Shown here in pieces: positions 7,586-16,881 of a stretch of 64,000 bases of DNA. This stretch comes from Lachnospiraceae bacterium (lineage in GTDB: Bacteria; Bacillota; Clostridia; Lachnospirales; Lachnospiraceae). The stretch's first letter is position 1, and each line of letters starts with the position of its first letter. The notes under the pieces are model-generated. The model searched no databases. It worked only from the letters and a program-made list of their open reading frames with translations, and was not told the origin of the DNA. The position numbers and the translations under genes were made by a program. The stretch is taken from positions 1 through 64,000 of the forward strand of contig JAILNS010000028.1 of the NCBI GenBank assembly GCA_024691305.1. Reading direction: 5' to 3'.

Positions 7586-8680
7586 CTACCAGAACACATT
7601 TCCGCCGATCACTATACCTTCACGGCTTCCGGCGCGTCTAAAGTGTGTGGCGGTCCCTACATTGGTCTGTCCGTTTATGGCTGCCTGTGCGGCTGCGATA
7701 CACGAATCATATACCTTGGTATTATAGACTGCCGCAACCTTACCGTTAAGAGCAGGAGTAAACTGCCCCGATGCATAGATAACGCCGTAAATACTGTTCG
7801 GATAAGCGCCCGAACGCACACGGTTCATAACCACGGCCCCGACTGCAAGCTGACCCTCAGGATCCTTGGTACCTGCTTCACACTGTATGAGAGCTGCAAG
7901 AAGCATAAGTTCATTTCCGTCGGCATCAACCTTGGCCTGCTGTGCCCGAAGAAGTGCCTTACGTTTAGCTTCAGCTTCCTCTTCTTCTCTTATCCTTATC
8001 GCTTCGAGAGTTTCACCGGCATCTATCGAAAAAGTGATATCAACATACTGAGCGGATACATACCCCTCATCTTCGTCATAGACGACCTTGATCCATTCAG
8101 GATCGGAATCATCCACAACCTCAAGTTCATCACCGTTTGCAACCAGTGCAAGTATGCTCGATTCTTCACTCGCTTCCTGTCTGATACGAAGGGCATCGGT
8201 TTTGACCGTGATCATTTTAAAACCGACATCGTTTGCCAGGGCTTCAGCTTCTTCATCAAAAAGAAGATATTCATTGCTGACCCATCCGACCATCTCACCG
8301 GACTGGATACGGGTCCATCCATCTCCGCGTTCAAGTATCCTTCCGCCACAGTCTTTGTATAACAGACCTATCTTTTCGGATTCACTGTCTGCCTCGGCAC
8401 GCACATTAACGGAGTTTTCAACATTAGCCATGAAAAGAGTAGAATGCTCTTCCTCTTCTTCCGGAGCGTTCTCCACAGCAATAGCTGTGAGTTCGTCCAT
8501 TGCTTCCTTGGACTGCTCATACTCCCTGCCGGATGAGCCAACGATATTGCTCACCCCTGCATTTATGCTATTAAGATAATCTCTGGTAGTGGCTGTATCT
8601 TCCTCTGCATGTGCTGTCAGAGGAGTAAATGTCATACATATACATATGGATATTGCCACCGCCTGCCGCTTAACGCTCAT
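7586..8680 (-). CDS. Secreted cell-wall hydrolase with two SH3 domains and an SleB/CwlJ-type catalytic domain
   Basis: A signal peptide (residues 1-25, ending near HAEE) leads to an acidic linker and two bacterial SH3 domains (about 80-145, NSVNVRAEAD and WTRIQSG; and about 155-215, DALRIRQEAS and EWIKVVYDED). An Ala/Glu/Arg helix follows. The C-terminal hydrolase_2 domain (about 255-364) shows LLAALIQCEAGTKDPEGQLAVGAVVMNRV and FTPA, the signature of SleB/CwlJ cell-wall hydrolases with their conserved Glu. It probably cleaves peptidoglycan during growth or division. A good promoter lies upstream and it stands alone between nfeD and an rRNA methyltransferase. Confidence 0.92.
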   Translation of the reverse strand: MSVKRQAVAISICICMTFTPLTAHAEEDTATTRDYLNSINAGVSNIVGSSGREYEQSKEAMDELTAIAVENAPEEEEEHSTLFMANVENSVNVRAEADSESEKIGLLYKDCGGRILERGDGWTRIQSGEMVGWVSNEYLLFDEEAEALANDVGFKMITVKTDALRIRQEASEESSILALVANGDELEVVDDSDPEWIKVVYDEDEGYVSAQYVDITFSIDAGETLEAIRIREEEEAEAKRKALLRAQQAKVDADGNELMLLAALIQCEAGTKDPEGQLAVGAVVMNRVRSGAYPNSIYGVIYASGQFTPALNGKVAAVYNTKVYDSCIAAAQAAINGQTNVGTATHFRRAGSREGIVIGGNVFW

Positions 8681-8716
8681 TTGGTCAAATGTCCTTTTTG
8701 TTACAAAATTATTACA

Positions 8717-8745
8717 ATTCTAACAATATTTTATGTAAATGTCAA
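8717..8745 (-). promoter_or_regulatory. Sigma-A promoter of the wall hydrolase
   Basis: Minus-strand TTGACA (8740-8745) and TAGAAT (8717-8722) are separated by 17 bp, 37 bp or more ahead of the start codon. Confidence 0.75.
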
Positions 8746-8777
8746 AAAACACACGAATTTATGGGAAAAAGTCATGA

Positions 8778-9554
8778 TCACACTCTCTGACGGTGTGCCT
8801 CATACAAAAGAACAGATGCCGCAACTGCGGCGTTTAAAGACTCTACTTCACCCTCCATTGGGATGTGCAGTTTCAGATCGGCCAAAGACGTCACTTCATC
8901 GCTCACACCGGCGCCTTCATTTCCTATAACAAAGGCAGTCGGTTCTTTATAATCCTGTCCGGAATAATCATATGAATCCGATAAATGAGAAACATATACC
9001 CTGATACCTTTTTCTTTTATCCTGGATATCGCCTCTTTCATATCATCGACATATACAAAAGGCATCCTGAAAAGGGTACCCATCGTGGAACGTATGCTCT
9101 TGGGATTATAAATACTCACGGTACCGCGGCTCATGATAACGCCTGCTGCCCCCGCTGCTTCGGCGGTTCTGAATATGGTACCCAGATTTCCCGGATCCTG
9201 TAATCCGTCAAGGATCACAAAGAGCGAGCCCTTATCCAGCATATCATCCAGTGAATAAGAAAGACTGCGAACGCAGCAAAGAATACCCTGCGGAGTCATT
9301 GTATCGGACATCTTCTTCATAACATCTTCGGATACCGTCTCATATCCTGTCAGTGAAAGCCTGTCTCTGACGTCATGACTCGTTCGGTTCAAAAAATCTT
9401 CCGTCACATATACTTCTTCAAGACTGCCCAAAGGTATCTCGGTAAACATCCGGACACCTTCGGTTATAAACAGTCCTTCCTCTCTTCGCTGCCTGTCTTT
9501 AGACTGCAAAAGAACTATTCTTTTGACTGCAGCATTAGTGACGGAAGTGATCAT
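8778..9554 (-). CDS. TrmH/SpoU-family RNA 2'-O-methyltransferase
   Basis: This SPOUT-fold enzyme transfers a methyl group from SAM to a ribose in rRNA or tRNA. The N-terminal substrate-binding domain (about 1-95) precedes the knotted catalytic domain with its three motifs: LDGLQDPGNLGTIFRTAEA (motif 1), FVIGNEGAGVSDEV (motif 2) and IPMEGEVESLNAAVAASVLLYE (motif 3). The 258-residue length fits 23S rRNA methyltransferases of the RlmB/YsgA group, but the exact target base cannot be told. Its ATG overlaps the pfkA stop (TGATG), so translation is coupled. Confidence 0.9.
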   Translation of the reverse strand: MITSVTNAAVKRIVLLQSKDRQRREEGLFITEGVRMFTEIPLGSLEEVYVTEDFLNRTSHDVRDRLSLTGYETVSEDVMKKMSDTMTPQGILCCVRSLSYSLDDMLDKGSLFVILDGLQDPGNLGTIFRTAEAAGAAGVIMSRGTVSIYNPKSIRSTMGTLFRMPFVYVDDMKEAISRIKEKGIRVYVSHLSDSYDYSGQDYKEPTAFVIGNEGAGVSDEVTSLADLKLHIPMEGEVESLNAAVAASVLLYEAHRQRV

Positions 9555-10525
9555 CAGCTTAGTATCCTCGCTACCTCATAGTGATACTCGGGGATCTCCT
9601 TGGTCATATTGAGTGCTTCTTCGATATCAAAGTCCACGCACTCTCCGTGTTTTATCCCTACCACCCGGTTAGACTTACCTGCGCATAAGATATCTGCCGC
9701 ATATGCTCCCATTATTGATGCATAATAACGGTCCTTGCATGTAGGTGAGCCGCCTCGCTGCATATAACCCAGTATGGTCGCTCTGGTTTCGATCCCGGTT
9801 GCAGCCTCGATACGTCTTGCCATGGAAGTGGAATGACCGATCCCTTCCGCATTTATTATAATGTGATGAGTTTTTCCTCTTTTACGGTTATTGATGATAT
9901 TATTTATGATCTTCTGCTCATTGAAATCATATTTTTCGGGAAGCAGTATATCCTCAGCACCGTTTGCGATACCGCACCAGAGTGCGATATAACCGGCATT
10001 TCTTCCCATAACCTCTATGATCGAGCATCTTTCATGGGATGATGATGTATCACGGACCTTGTCTATCGCCTGCATCGCAGTATTTACTGCGGTATCAAAA
10101 CCTATGGTGTAATCTGTACATGCTATATCAAGGTCTATGGTTCCGGGAAGTCCTATCGTATTAATACCATGTCTTGAAAGCGCCTGTGCTCCTCTGTACG
10201 AGCCGTCACCGCCTATAACGACCAGACCGTCTATACCGTGCTTCTTGCATATCTCAACGCCCTTTAACTGACCTTCTTCGGTCTTGAATTCCAGGCATCT
10301 GGCTGTACCGAGTATGGTTCCGCCTCTCTGGATGGTATCCGAAACATGGTATCTTTCAAGATCCATGATCTCCTCGTTCAAAAGACCCTGATACCCTTTT
10401 TTGATACCTTTAACAGCCACGCCGTTTGCAAGTGCCTTTCTGACTATTGCACGGATAGCCGCATTCATTCCCGGAGCATCTCCTCCGCTTGTAAGAACGC
10501 CTATGGTCTTAATCTCTTTGCTCAT
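9554..10525 (-). CDS. pfkA: ATP-dependent 6-phosphofructokinase
   Basis: The enzyme phosphorylates fructose 6-phosphate to fructose 1,6-bisphosphate in glycolysis. GGDGS at 105-109 marks an ATP rather than a pyrophosphate enzyme. GVLTSGGDAPGMNAAIR binds nucleotide, and RGGT, EVMGRNAGY and GYMQRGG are all present. The catalytic loop reads PGTIDLD instead of the textbook PGTIDND. Both Asp residues are kept and the middle Asn is Leu, a form I believe is usual in Lachnospiraceae. It sits between dnaE (27 bp) and the methyltransferase (1-bp overlap) in one apparent operon. Confidence 0.96.
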   Translation of the reverse strand: MSKEIKTIGVLTSGGDAPGMNAAIRAIVRKALANGVAVKGIKKGYQGLLNEEIMDLERYHVSDTIQRGGTILGTARCLEFKTEEGQLKGVEICKKHGIDGLVVIGGDGSYRGAQALSRHGINTIGLPGTIDLDIACTDYTIGFDTAVNTAMQAIDKVRDTSSSHERCSIIEVMGRNAGYIALWCGIANGAEDILLPEKYDFNEQKIINNIINNRKRGKTHHIIINAEGIGHSTSMARRIEAATGIETRATILGYMQRGGSPTCKDRYYASIMGAYAADILCAGKSNRVVGIKHGECVDFDIEEALNMTKEIPEYHYEVARILS

Positions 10526-10552
10526 TGTCTCCTCCCGTGATCTGTGATCACT

Positions 10553-13500
10553 CTATATCTTTTTTTCAGGATAAGTCACTTCAACATTCTCTCTTCCGAA
10601 CCGGGAATAAAGATTCTCAAGAAGTTCGTTCGTGATCCCGGTACTCATTGACATCGGAAGGGTATCTATTTTTTTGATATCCCTGATATATATCTTTACA
10701 ATGCTCTTTCCGTCGCTCTCCCTAAGCATTGTTTCAAGATCCGCTAAACCTTCATCGGCACTTTGTCCGTCCTTAAACTGGACCCAGAGCGTGCTCGGTA
10801 CATCGGCTAATCTTATAACGCGCTCGCATATAAGTTTCATATCCTTATCGACTTCTTCACTTACGCGTCCTTCTATAAATACCTTTTCGTTTTCATTAAG
10901 AATATCACGATACTTTTCGTATACCTTGGGAAAAACTATTACCTCTACGCTTCCAAGCATATCTTCGAGCGTAAGAAAAGCCATGATCTTATCATTCCTG
11001 GTATATTTTACCTTATTATCGGTAATTATACCGCCTATCATAACTCTTTGATCACCGTAAAGCTTCCGGCCGATGTCAGGATCGATATCGCTTACGCCTT
11101 CCGGAATATTAATTCCAAATGCCGGTAAGACTCCCTCCTGCCCTTCGTCTTCAAGCCCTGTTTCCACAGTAAAATCCGCGGTGGTATTGGTTATATATTT
11201 TTTCCAAAGTTCAAGATATTCTTCAATCGGATGACCGCTTACATAGATGCTCAGAACTTCTTTTTCATTCTGAAGAAGTTCTTCTTTGGGCATCTCTTCC
11301 ACAGGCGGAAGCTTAAAATCCATAATCTGTGTGCCTTCGCTTCCCATCATATCAAAAAGTGACATCTGTCCCGCGGCATTATTTTTTCTGTCCTTATGAA
11401 CATCATCCATAAGCGACTCATAGACCATAAGAAGCTGCCTTCTGTTTGCACCGAATGAATCGAGTGCGCCGCCCTTTATAAGGTTTTCGACAACTCTCTT
11501 ATTAAGTTCACCGCCTTCGCCGACCCTTGTCAGGAAATCCCTGATATTTTTATACGGTCCTCTGAGATTTCTTTCATCTATTATACGCTGTATGACAGGA
11601 CGTCCGACAGATTTGATCGCGGTAAGGGTATATCTTATATGCCCGTCTTTGGCCATAAATCCTATCCCGCCTTCATTTACGTCCGGTGGAAGGATCTCGA
11701 TACCCATGCTTCTGCAGTTCATTATATACTGAGCGACTTTATCCGGTCTTCCGACAACCGACGTAAGAAGCGCTGCCATAAACTCTTCGGGATAATAGGT
11801 CTTAAGGTAAGCGGTCTGCATCGATACCATAGCATAACATGCGGCATGGGACTTGTTAAATGCATACTTGGCAAAATCAACCATGGAATCATATATAGTA
11901 TTGGCCGCCTGCTCGTTTATACCGTTAGCTATACATCCGGGTATGTTCTTTTCTTCGGAACCGTATACAAAATACTCCCTGTTGCTGTCTATGACATACT
12001 GCTTTTTCTTGGACATCGCACGACGTATATTGTCGCTGTCACTCATTGTATATCCGGCAAGCGATCGTACAATCTGCATTACCTGCTCCTGATATACTAT
12101 ACATCCATAGGTAGCCTTTAGTATAGGCTCAAGTTCGGGTGTAACGTATTTTACCTGATCGGGATTGTTTTTTCCTGCAATATATTTAGGTATAAAGTCC
12201 ATGGGACCGGGGCGGTACAGGGATATTCCGGCTATTACATCCTCAAGGCTTTTAGGCTTTAACTCCTTCATGAAGTTCTTCATACCTGCGGATTCAAGCT
12301 GGAATATGCCTTCGGTCTGACCGCTTCCTATAAGATCCATGACCTTGGGATCATCATAATCGATATTTTCTATATCAAGCTTGACACCGTGATTAGCTTC
12401 TACCATATCACATGCATCTCTTATGACCGTAAGTGTCCTAAGCCCGAGGAAGTCCATCTTAAGGAGTCCGAGTTCCTCAACGGTATCCTTGGTAAACTGT
12501 GTATTGACCGTTCCCTCGCCTCTTGATGCGAGCGGAAGGAATTTCTCCGCATCATCCGGGCATATGACAACGCCCGCAGCATGTGTCGACATGTTTCTCG
12601 GAAGTCCCTCAAGACGTTTACACATATCTATAAGGTGATGCACCTGATCATCGGAAGTATACAGCTTTCCGAAGTCCGGGTTCATCTTAAGCGCCTTATC
12701 AAGCGTCATATCAAGTTCCAGGGGAACCATTTTAGCAAGGTCTGATGCATAATTAAACGGCAGATCCATGACTCTTGCGACATCTTTTATGACGCCTCTT
12801 GCAGCCATGGTTCCGAATGTTCCTATCTGTACCACATGGCTTCTGCCATATCTTTCGGAAACATACTCTATCACATCTTCTCTTTTATCATCCGCAAAAT
12901 CCACGTCTATATCAGGCATGGTCACACGTCCGGGGTTTAAGAACCGTTCAAAGAGAAGATCATACTTAAGCGGATCTATATCGGTTATCCTAAGGCAGTA
13001 GGAAACCAGACTTCCTGCTGCGGAACCTCTTCCGGGTCCAACGGGGATATCGTGTTCGCGGCAATAGTTTATATAATCCCAGACTATCAGGAAATAATCC
13101 ACAAACCCCATGTTTTCAATGACACCAAGTTCATAGTCCAGTCTTTCTTTAACCGATTCATCCGGAGATCCATATCTTTTTGCAAGGCCTTCCTCACATA
13201 ATTTTATGAGGTATGATTTGGAAGTATAGCCTTCGGGTACATCATACTGCGGTAATTTATAATTGCCGAATTCGATCTCGACATGACACCTGTCGGCTAT
13301 CTTCTGTGTATTCTCTATTGCATCTGAGGCATAAGGGAATCTCTCCCTCATCTCCTCTTCACTCTTTATATAATACTGGCCTCCGACATAACGCATACGG
13401 TCTTCATCGGCAAGTTTCTTACCCGTCTGCAGACACAACAAAATGTCATGCGGTTCAGAATCCTCCTCATATGTATAATGAACATCATTGGTCACTACAA

Positions 13501-14101
13501 GATCTATGCCAAGGCGTTTGCTCATATCCATAAGCGCCATATTTACCGTAGTCTGTTCGCTTATACCGTGATCCTGCATCTCTAAAAAGAAATTTCCGGG
13601 GCCTAAGATCTCGTTCATGCGAAGAGCCGCAGCATCGGCTTCGTCCTGCATCCCACGCATGATGGCACGCGGTATCTCACCCGCAAGACAAGCGGAAAGA
13701 CCGATGATACCTTCATGATTCTCCCTAAGAAGCTCCATGTCTATCCTCGGTTTATAATAATAGCCTTCCGTATATCCGCGGCTTACTATCTTTATCAGAT
13801 TTTGGTATCCGGTATTGTTCTCGGCCAGAAGGACCAGATGATAATAGCGTTCGTCATTATATCCTTTTTCACGTAAAAAACGGGATTCCGGAGCAACATA
13901 AACCTCGCATCCAAGAACCGGATTTATGCCTGCGTCCTTACATGCACGGTAAAAATCGATCACGCCGAACATATTGCCGTGATCGGTTATGGCTGCGGCA
14001 TTCATGCCCAGCTCTTTTACTCTTTTGACATACTCGCCGATCTTATTGGATGCATCCAAAAGAGAATATGCCGTATGTGCATGCAAGTGAACAAAACTCA
14101 T
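10553..14101 (-). CDS. dnaE: DNA polymerase III alpha subunit, DnaE type
   Basis: This replicative DNA polymerase has 1182 residues. The PHP domain opens the protein (FVHLHAHTAYSLLDAS). The polymerase core has the catalytic aspartates in PDIDVDFADD (about residue 400), GPGRGSAAGSLV, and palm/fingers motifs such as GIFQLES and YRPGPMDFIPKY. Tandem helix-hairpin-helix and an OB-fold domain (VMIGGIITDNKVKYTRNDKIMAFLTLED) follow near the C-terminus. There is no 3'-5' exonuclease insertion, so it is DnaE and not PolC. The weak promoter-like TATACT at 14130-14135 and the metK terminator upstream suggest it begins the dnaE-pfkA-methyltransferase operon. Confidence 0.97.
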   Translation of the reverse strand: MSFVHLHAHTAYSLLDASNKIGEYVKRVKELGMNAAAITDHGNMFGVIDFYRACKDAGINPVLGCEVYVAPESRFLREKGYNDERYYHLVLLAENNTGYQNLIKIVSRGYTEGYYYKPRIDMELLRENHEGIIGLSACLAGEIPRAIMRGMQDEADAAALRMNEILGPGNFFLEMQDHGISEQTTVNMALMDMSKRLGIDLVVTNDVHYTYEEDSEPHDILLCLQTGKKLADEDRMRYVGGQYYIKSEEEMRERFPYASDAIENTQKIADRCHVEIEFGNYKLPQYDVPEGYTSKSYLIKLCEEGLAKRYGSPDESVKERLDYELGVIENMGFVDYFLIVWDYINYCREHDIPVGPGRGSAAGSLVSYCLRITDIDPLKYDLLFERFLNPGRVTMPDIDVDFADDKREDVIEYVSERYGRSHVVQIGTFGTMAARGVIKDVARVMDLPFNYASDLAKMVPLELDMTLDKALKMNPDFGKLYTSDDQVHHLIDMCKRLEGLPRNMSTHAAGVVICPDDAEKFLPLASRGEGTVNTQFTKDTVEELGLLKMDFLGLRTLTVIRDACDMVEANHGVKLDIENIDYDDPKVMDLIGSGQTEGIFQLESAGMKNFMKELKPKSLEDVIAGISLYRPGPMDFIPKYIAGKNNPDQVKYVTPELEPILKATYGCIVYQEQVMQIVRSLAGYTMSDSDNIRRAMSKKKQYVIDSNREYFVYGSEEKNIPGCIANGINEQAANTIYDSMVDFAKYAFNKSHAACYAMVSMQTAYLKTYYPEEFMAALLTSVVGRPDKVAQYIMNCRSMGIEILPPDVNEGGIGFMAKDGHIRYTLTAIKSVGRPVIQRIIDERNLRGPYKNIRDFLTRVGEGGELNKRVVENLIKGGALDSFGANRRQLLMVYESLMDDVHKDRKNNAAGQMSLFDMMGSEGTQIMDFKLPPVEEMPKEELLQNEKEVLSIYVSGHPIEEYLELWKKYITNTTADFTVETGLEDEGQEGVLPAFGINIPEGVSDIDPDIGRKLYGDQRVMIGGIITDNKVKYTRNDKIMAFLTLEDMLGSVEVIVFPKVYEKYRDILNENEKVFIEGRVSEEVDKDMKLICERVIRLADVPSTLWVQFKDGQSADEGLADLETMLRESDGKSIVKIYIRDIKKIDTLPMSMSTGITNELLENLYSRFGRENVEVTYPEKKI

Positions 14102-14150
14102 GGTCTACCTCATTTGATCGCTACGCTTTAGTATACCAAAAAACACTTAC

Positions 14151-14184
14151 ATAATAAAGAGCCTCCGCATATACGGAGGCTCCA
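14151..14184 (-). terminator. Intrinsic terminator after metK
   Basis: A perfect nine-base stem GAGCCTCCG/CGGAGGCTC with a six-base loop occupies 14159-14182. On the minus strand it is followed by TTTATTAT. Confidence 0.9.
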
Positions 14185-14207
14185 AAAAATCAGGATATAT
14201 TGTGAAA

Positions 14208-15389
14208 TTACAGATATTTCTTAAGTGCATCAACCTTATCAAGTTTCTCCCAGGGAAGGTCAAGATCGTTACGTCCGAAGTGACCGTAAGCAGCTGTCTG
14301 CTTGTAGATAGGACGACGAAGGTCGAGCATCTTGATTATACCTGCGGGACGAAGGTCAAAGTTCTCGCGGATGATATCTATGAGTTTTTCATCGGAGAGT
14401 TTGCCGGTACCCTGAGTATCGATATTAATGGAAGTAGGTTCTGCAACACCGATAGCATATGAAAGCTGGATCTCAGCCTTGTCGGCAAGCCCTGCTGCAA
14501 CGATATTCTTTGCGACATATCTTGCTGCATATGCTGCGGAACGGTCAACCTTGGTGCAGTCCTTACCGGAGAATGCTCCACCGCCGTGACGAGCGTATCC
14601 GCCATAGGTATCTACTATTATCTTACGTCCAGTAAGACCTGCATCTCCGTGAGGTCCACCGATAACGAAACGGCCTGTGGGATTGATATAGAACTTAGTC
14701 TTATCATCTACCATTTCCTTAGGCAGAACAACATCGAATACATATTTCTTAATGTCCTCATGGATCTGTTCCTGGGTAACATCATCATCGTGCTGGGTTG
14801 AAAGAACTACAGCCTCAAGTCTTACCGGTTTGCCGTTCTCATCATATTCAACGGAAACCTGACTCTTTCCGTCGGGTCTTAAATACTTAAGTGTGCCGTC
14901 TTTACGTACCTTGGTAAGCTGAAGTGCAAGCTTATGTGCAAGTGAGATGGGATAAGGCATATATTCCTCAGTCTCATTTGTAGCATAGCCAAACATCATA
15001 CCCTGATCGCCGGCACCTGTATCAAGATCGTCTTTTAACTCACCTGCTTTAGCTTCAAGAGCCTTGTCAACACCCATGGCTATATCGGATGACTGCTCAT
15101 CTATAGCAACGAGTACAGCACAGGTATTTGCATCAAATCCGTATTCTGACTTGGTATATCCGATCTCGGAAACCGTGTCTCTTACGATCTTTTGCATATC
15201 TACGTATGCATTTGTGGTGATCTCACCGGTAACAAGTACGAATCCGGTACAGCACGCAGTCTCACATGCCACACGGCTCATGGGATCCTGCTCCATGCAA
15301 GCGTCTAAGATCGCATCGGAGATCGCATCGCAGACTTTGTCGGGATGACCTTCGGTAACGGACTCTGAGGTAAATAATCTTTTTTCCAT
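14208..15389 (-). CDS. metK: S-adenosylmethionine synthetase
   Basis: This enzyme makes SAM from methionine and ATP. The 393-residue protein shows the family marks [20 protein letters not shown] at the N-terminus, [12 protein letters not shown] (methionine/ATP loop), [18 protein letters not shown] and [19 protein letters not shown] (P-loop-like). A SAM-I riboswitch with its own terminator lies directly upstream. Expression should therefore fall when SAM is plentiful. The gene is monocistronic, closed by a strong terminator before dnaE. Confidence 0.98.
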   Translation of the reverse strand: MEKRLFTSESVTEGHPDKVCDAISDAILDACMEQDPMSRVACETACCTGFVLVTGEITTNAYVDMQKIVRDTVSEIGYTKSEYGFDANTCAVLVAIDEQSSDIAMGVDKALEAKAGELKDDLDTGAGDQGMMFGYATNETEEYMPYPISLAHKLALQLTKVRKDGTLKYLRPDGKSQVSVEYDENGKPVRLEAVVLSTQHDDDVTQEQIHEDIKKYVFDVVLPKEMVDDKTKFYINPTGRFVIGGPHGDAGLTGRKIIVDTYGGYARHGGGAFSGKDCTKVDRSAAYAARYVAKNIVAAGLADKAEIQLSYAIGVAEPTSINIDTQGTGKLSDEKLIDIIRENFDLRPAGIIKMLDLRRPIYKQTAAYGHFGRNDLDLPWEKLDKVDALKKYL

Positions 15390-15432
15390 AAAGTTCTCCT
15401 TTCTTATGGACGGGACTGTGCCCTTTTACGAC

Positions 15433-15460
15433 AATAAAAAATCCGCTTTAATAAGCGGAC
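15433..15460 (-). terminator. Regulatory terminator of the metK riboswitch
   Basis: The stem TCCGCTT/AAGCGGA (15442-15459) is followed on the minus strand by six T's. Its CTTATT segment can instead pair with the AATAAG of the aptamer's closing stem, giving an antiterminator when SAM is absent. Confidence 0.88.
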
Positions 15461-15481
15461 TCGAATGGGTGATAATCAAAT

Positions 15482-15594
15482 CCTCTTATTGTTCAATTAA
15501 ATTGCTCAGGTTGGCACCTTCCTTTGAACAAAGTCCTTAGGGGTTGCCGTGGTTTCACAGATCCTATGTACCTCCACCACTCTGAATAAGAGTC
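15482..15594 (-). promoter_or_regulatory. SAM-I (S-box) riboswitch aptamer upstream of metK
   Basis: Read on the minus strand, the closing helix pairs CTCTTATT (near 15592) with AATAAGAG (near 15484). Conserved S-box segments follow in order: AGTGGTGGAGG, GATCTGTGAAACCACGGCAACC, and AAGGTGCCAACCTGAGCAA before the 3' side of the closing helix. SAM binding stabilises this fold, frees the downstream terminator and shuts off metK. The expression platform is an ordinary terminator/antiterminator switch. Confidence 0.95.
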
Positions 15595-15627
15595 TTAAAC
15601 AATATTGAATTGTCATATCTGAACTAT

Positions 15628-15656
15628 ACAGTACACTTTTACTATTTATCTGTCAA
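15628..15656 (-). promoter_or_regulatory. Probable promoter of the metK leader
   Basis: A perfect minus-strand TTGACA lies at 15651-15656. The -10 is less clear: TACTGT with 17-bp spacing or TGTATA with 20-bp spacing. Either places the start shortly before the aptamer. Confidence 0.55.
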
Positions 15657-15733
15657 TCATTTTTGCCGATATATTTAGAGTGAAATATAAAGTTTTTATT
15701 AATGAACAGTTTACATATTATACAAGAGTTTAA

Positions 15734-15762
15734 TTGACACTGTTCCCATAAATAAATATAAT
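15734..15762 (+). promoter_or_regulatory. Consensus sigma-A promoter of the HD-GYP gene
   Basis: TTGACA (15734-15739) and TATAAT (15757-15762) are both perfect with 17-bp spacing, 35 bp before the start codon. Confidence 0.85.
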
Positions 15763-15796
15763 TAGTTATGCTTTAAATGCATTTACGGGGTTATAT

Positions 15797-16864
15797 ATGA
15801 GAAGAATACATGCTCGGGACGTAAAGCCCGGTATGACGGTAGCATCCGATGTTTTTGCACTGAACAATCAGCTTGTCATACCAAAAGGTGTAGTCCTTAA
15901 CAACAAAACCATATCCAAATTAAGTTTCTATTCGGTTCCGTTCATCCAGGTCGAAGACGAGATCATCTCCGAAGAGACCAAGGAACCGATGACTTATCAT
16001 GAGAAGATCCAGAATGACCCCCAGTTCAAAGTATTCAAGGCCAAATTCGAGGACGAGGTATACAATTTTAAGAACCAGTTAAACGATGTTGTAAACCAGA
16101 ACGCTCCGATAGATTTGGATTCGCTTCTTACCACAAGTACCAATATAGTTAATTCGGCACCCCATTCGGTAAACATATTGACTCTGTTATCGAATATGCA
16201 TACATATGATGACGAAACCTTTGCTCACTGTATGAATGTAAGCCTGATATGTAATCTTTTTGCCAAATGGCTTCATCTAAGTGAAGACGAAATAAATACT
16301 GCAACTCTGTGTGGGCTGTTACATGATATCGGAAAACTTACCATTCCGGAAAGTATCTTACGTAAGCCGGCCAAACTTACCGACGAAGAGTACCGTAAGA
16401 TCAAGGAACACCCGCGCGCAGGTTACCAGATACTGAAAGATAACAAAATAGAACCCCATATATGCAATGCAGCACTTATGCATCATGAAAGAAGCGATGG
16501 TACCGGATATCCTCTTCGTATAAAGGATGAGCAGATAGACCCGTATGCAAAGATCGTGGCGATCGCCGACGTTTATGATGCCACAACTTCGCCAAGAGTC
16601 TACAGAGGACCAATGTGTCCGTTCGATGTCATAGGAATTTTTGAGCGGGATGGATTACAAAAATACAGTCCCGAATACATCCTTGTGATCCTGGAAAATA
16701 TAGTAAACACATATCTTTTGGAAACCGTGAAACTCTCGGACGGCCGCGACGGTCAGGTCATATACATAAATAAGGAGCACCTGGCAAGGCCTACTGTAAA
16801 GATAGATAATACATATCTGGATCTTTCAGCCAACAAAGAGGTTAATATCATAGAGATAATATAA
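15797..16864 (+). CDS. HD-GYP domain protein, likely cyclic-di-GMP phosphodiesterase
   Basis: An N-terminal region of about 120 residues (opening with RDVKPGMTVASDVF, a feature of many HD-GYP proteins) precedes an HD-GYP domain at about 130-320. The metal/catalytic motifs are intact: LLHDIGK (HD at 176-177) and HHERSDGTGYP at 229-239. The family hydrolyses cyclic di-GMP. There is no membrane segment or receiver domain, so the signal input is unknown. The gene is one of few on the plus strand, has a consensus promoter, and is preceded by an ACGGGG run that may serve as ribosome site. It converges on murA. Confidence 0.92.
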   Translation: MRRIHARDVKPGMTVASDVFALNNQLVIPKGVVLNNKTISKLSFYSVPFIQVEDEIISEETKEPMTYHEKIQNDPQFKVFKAKFEDEVYNFKNQLNDVVNQNAPIDLDSLLTTSTNIVNSAPHSVNILTLLSNMHTYDDETFAHCMNVSLICNLFAKWLHLSEDEINTATLCGLLHDIGKLTIPESILRKPAKLTDEEYRKIKEHPRAGYQILKDNKIEPHICNAALMHHERSDGTGYPLRIKDEQIDPYAKIVAIADVYDATTSPRVYRGPMCPFDVIGIFERDGLQKYSPEYILVILENIVNTYLLETVKLSDGRDGQVIYINKEHLARPTVKIDNTYLDLSANKEVNIIEII

Positions 16865-16881
16865 AGCACCGGTACAAGTTT

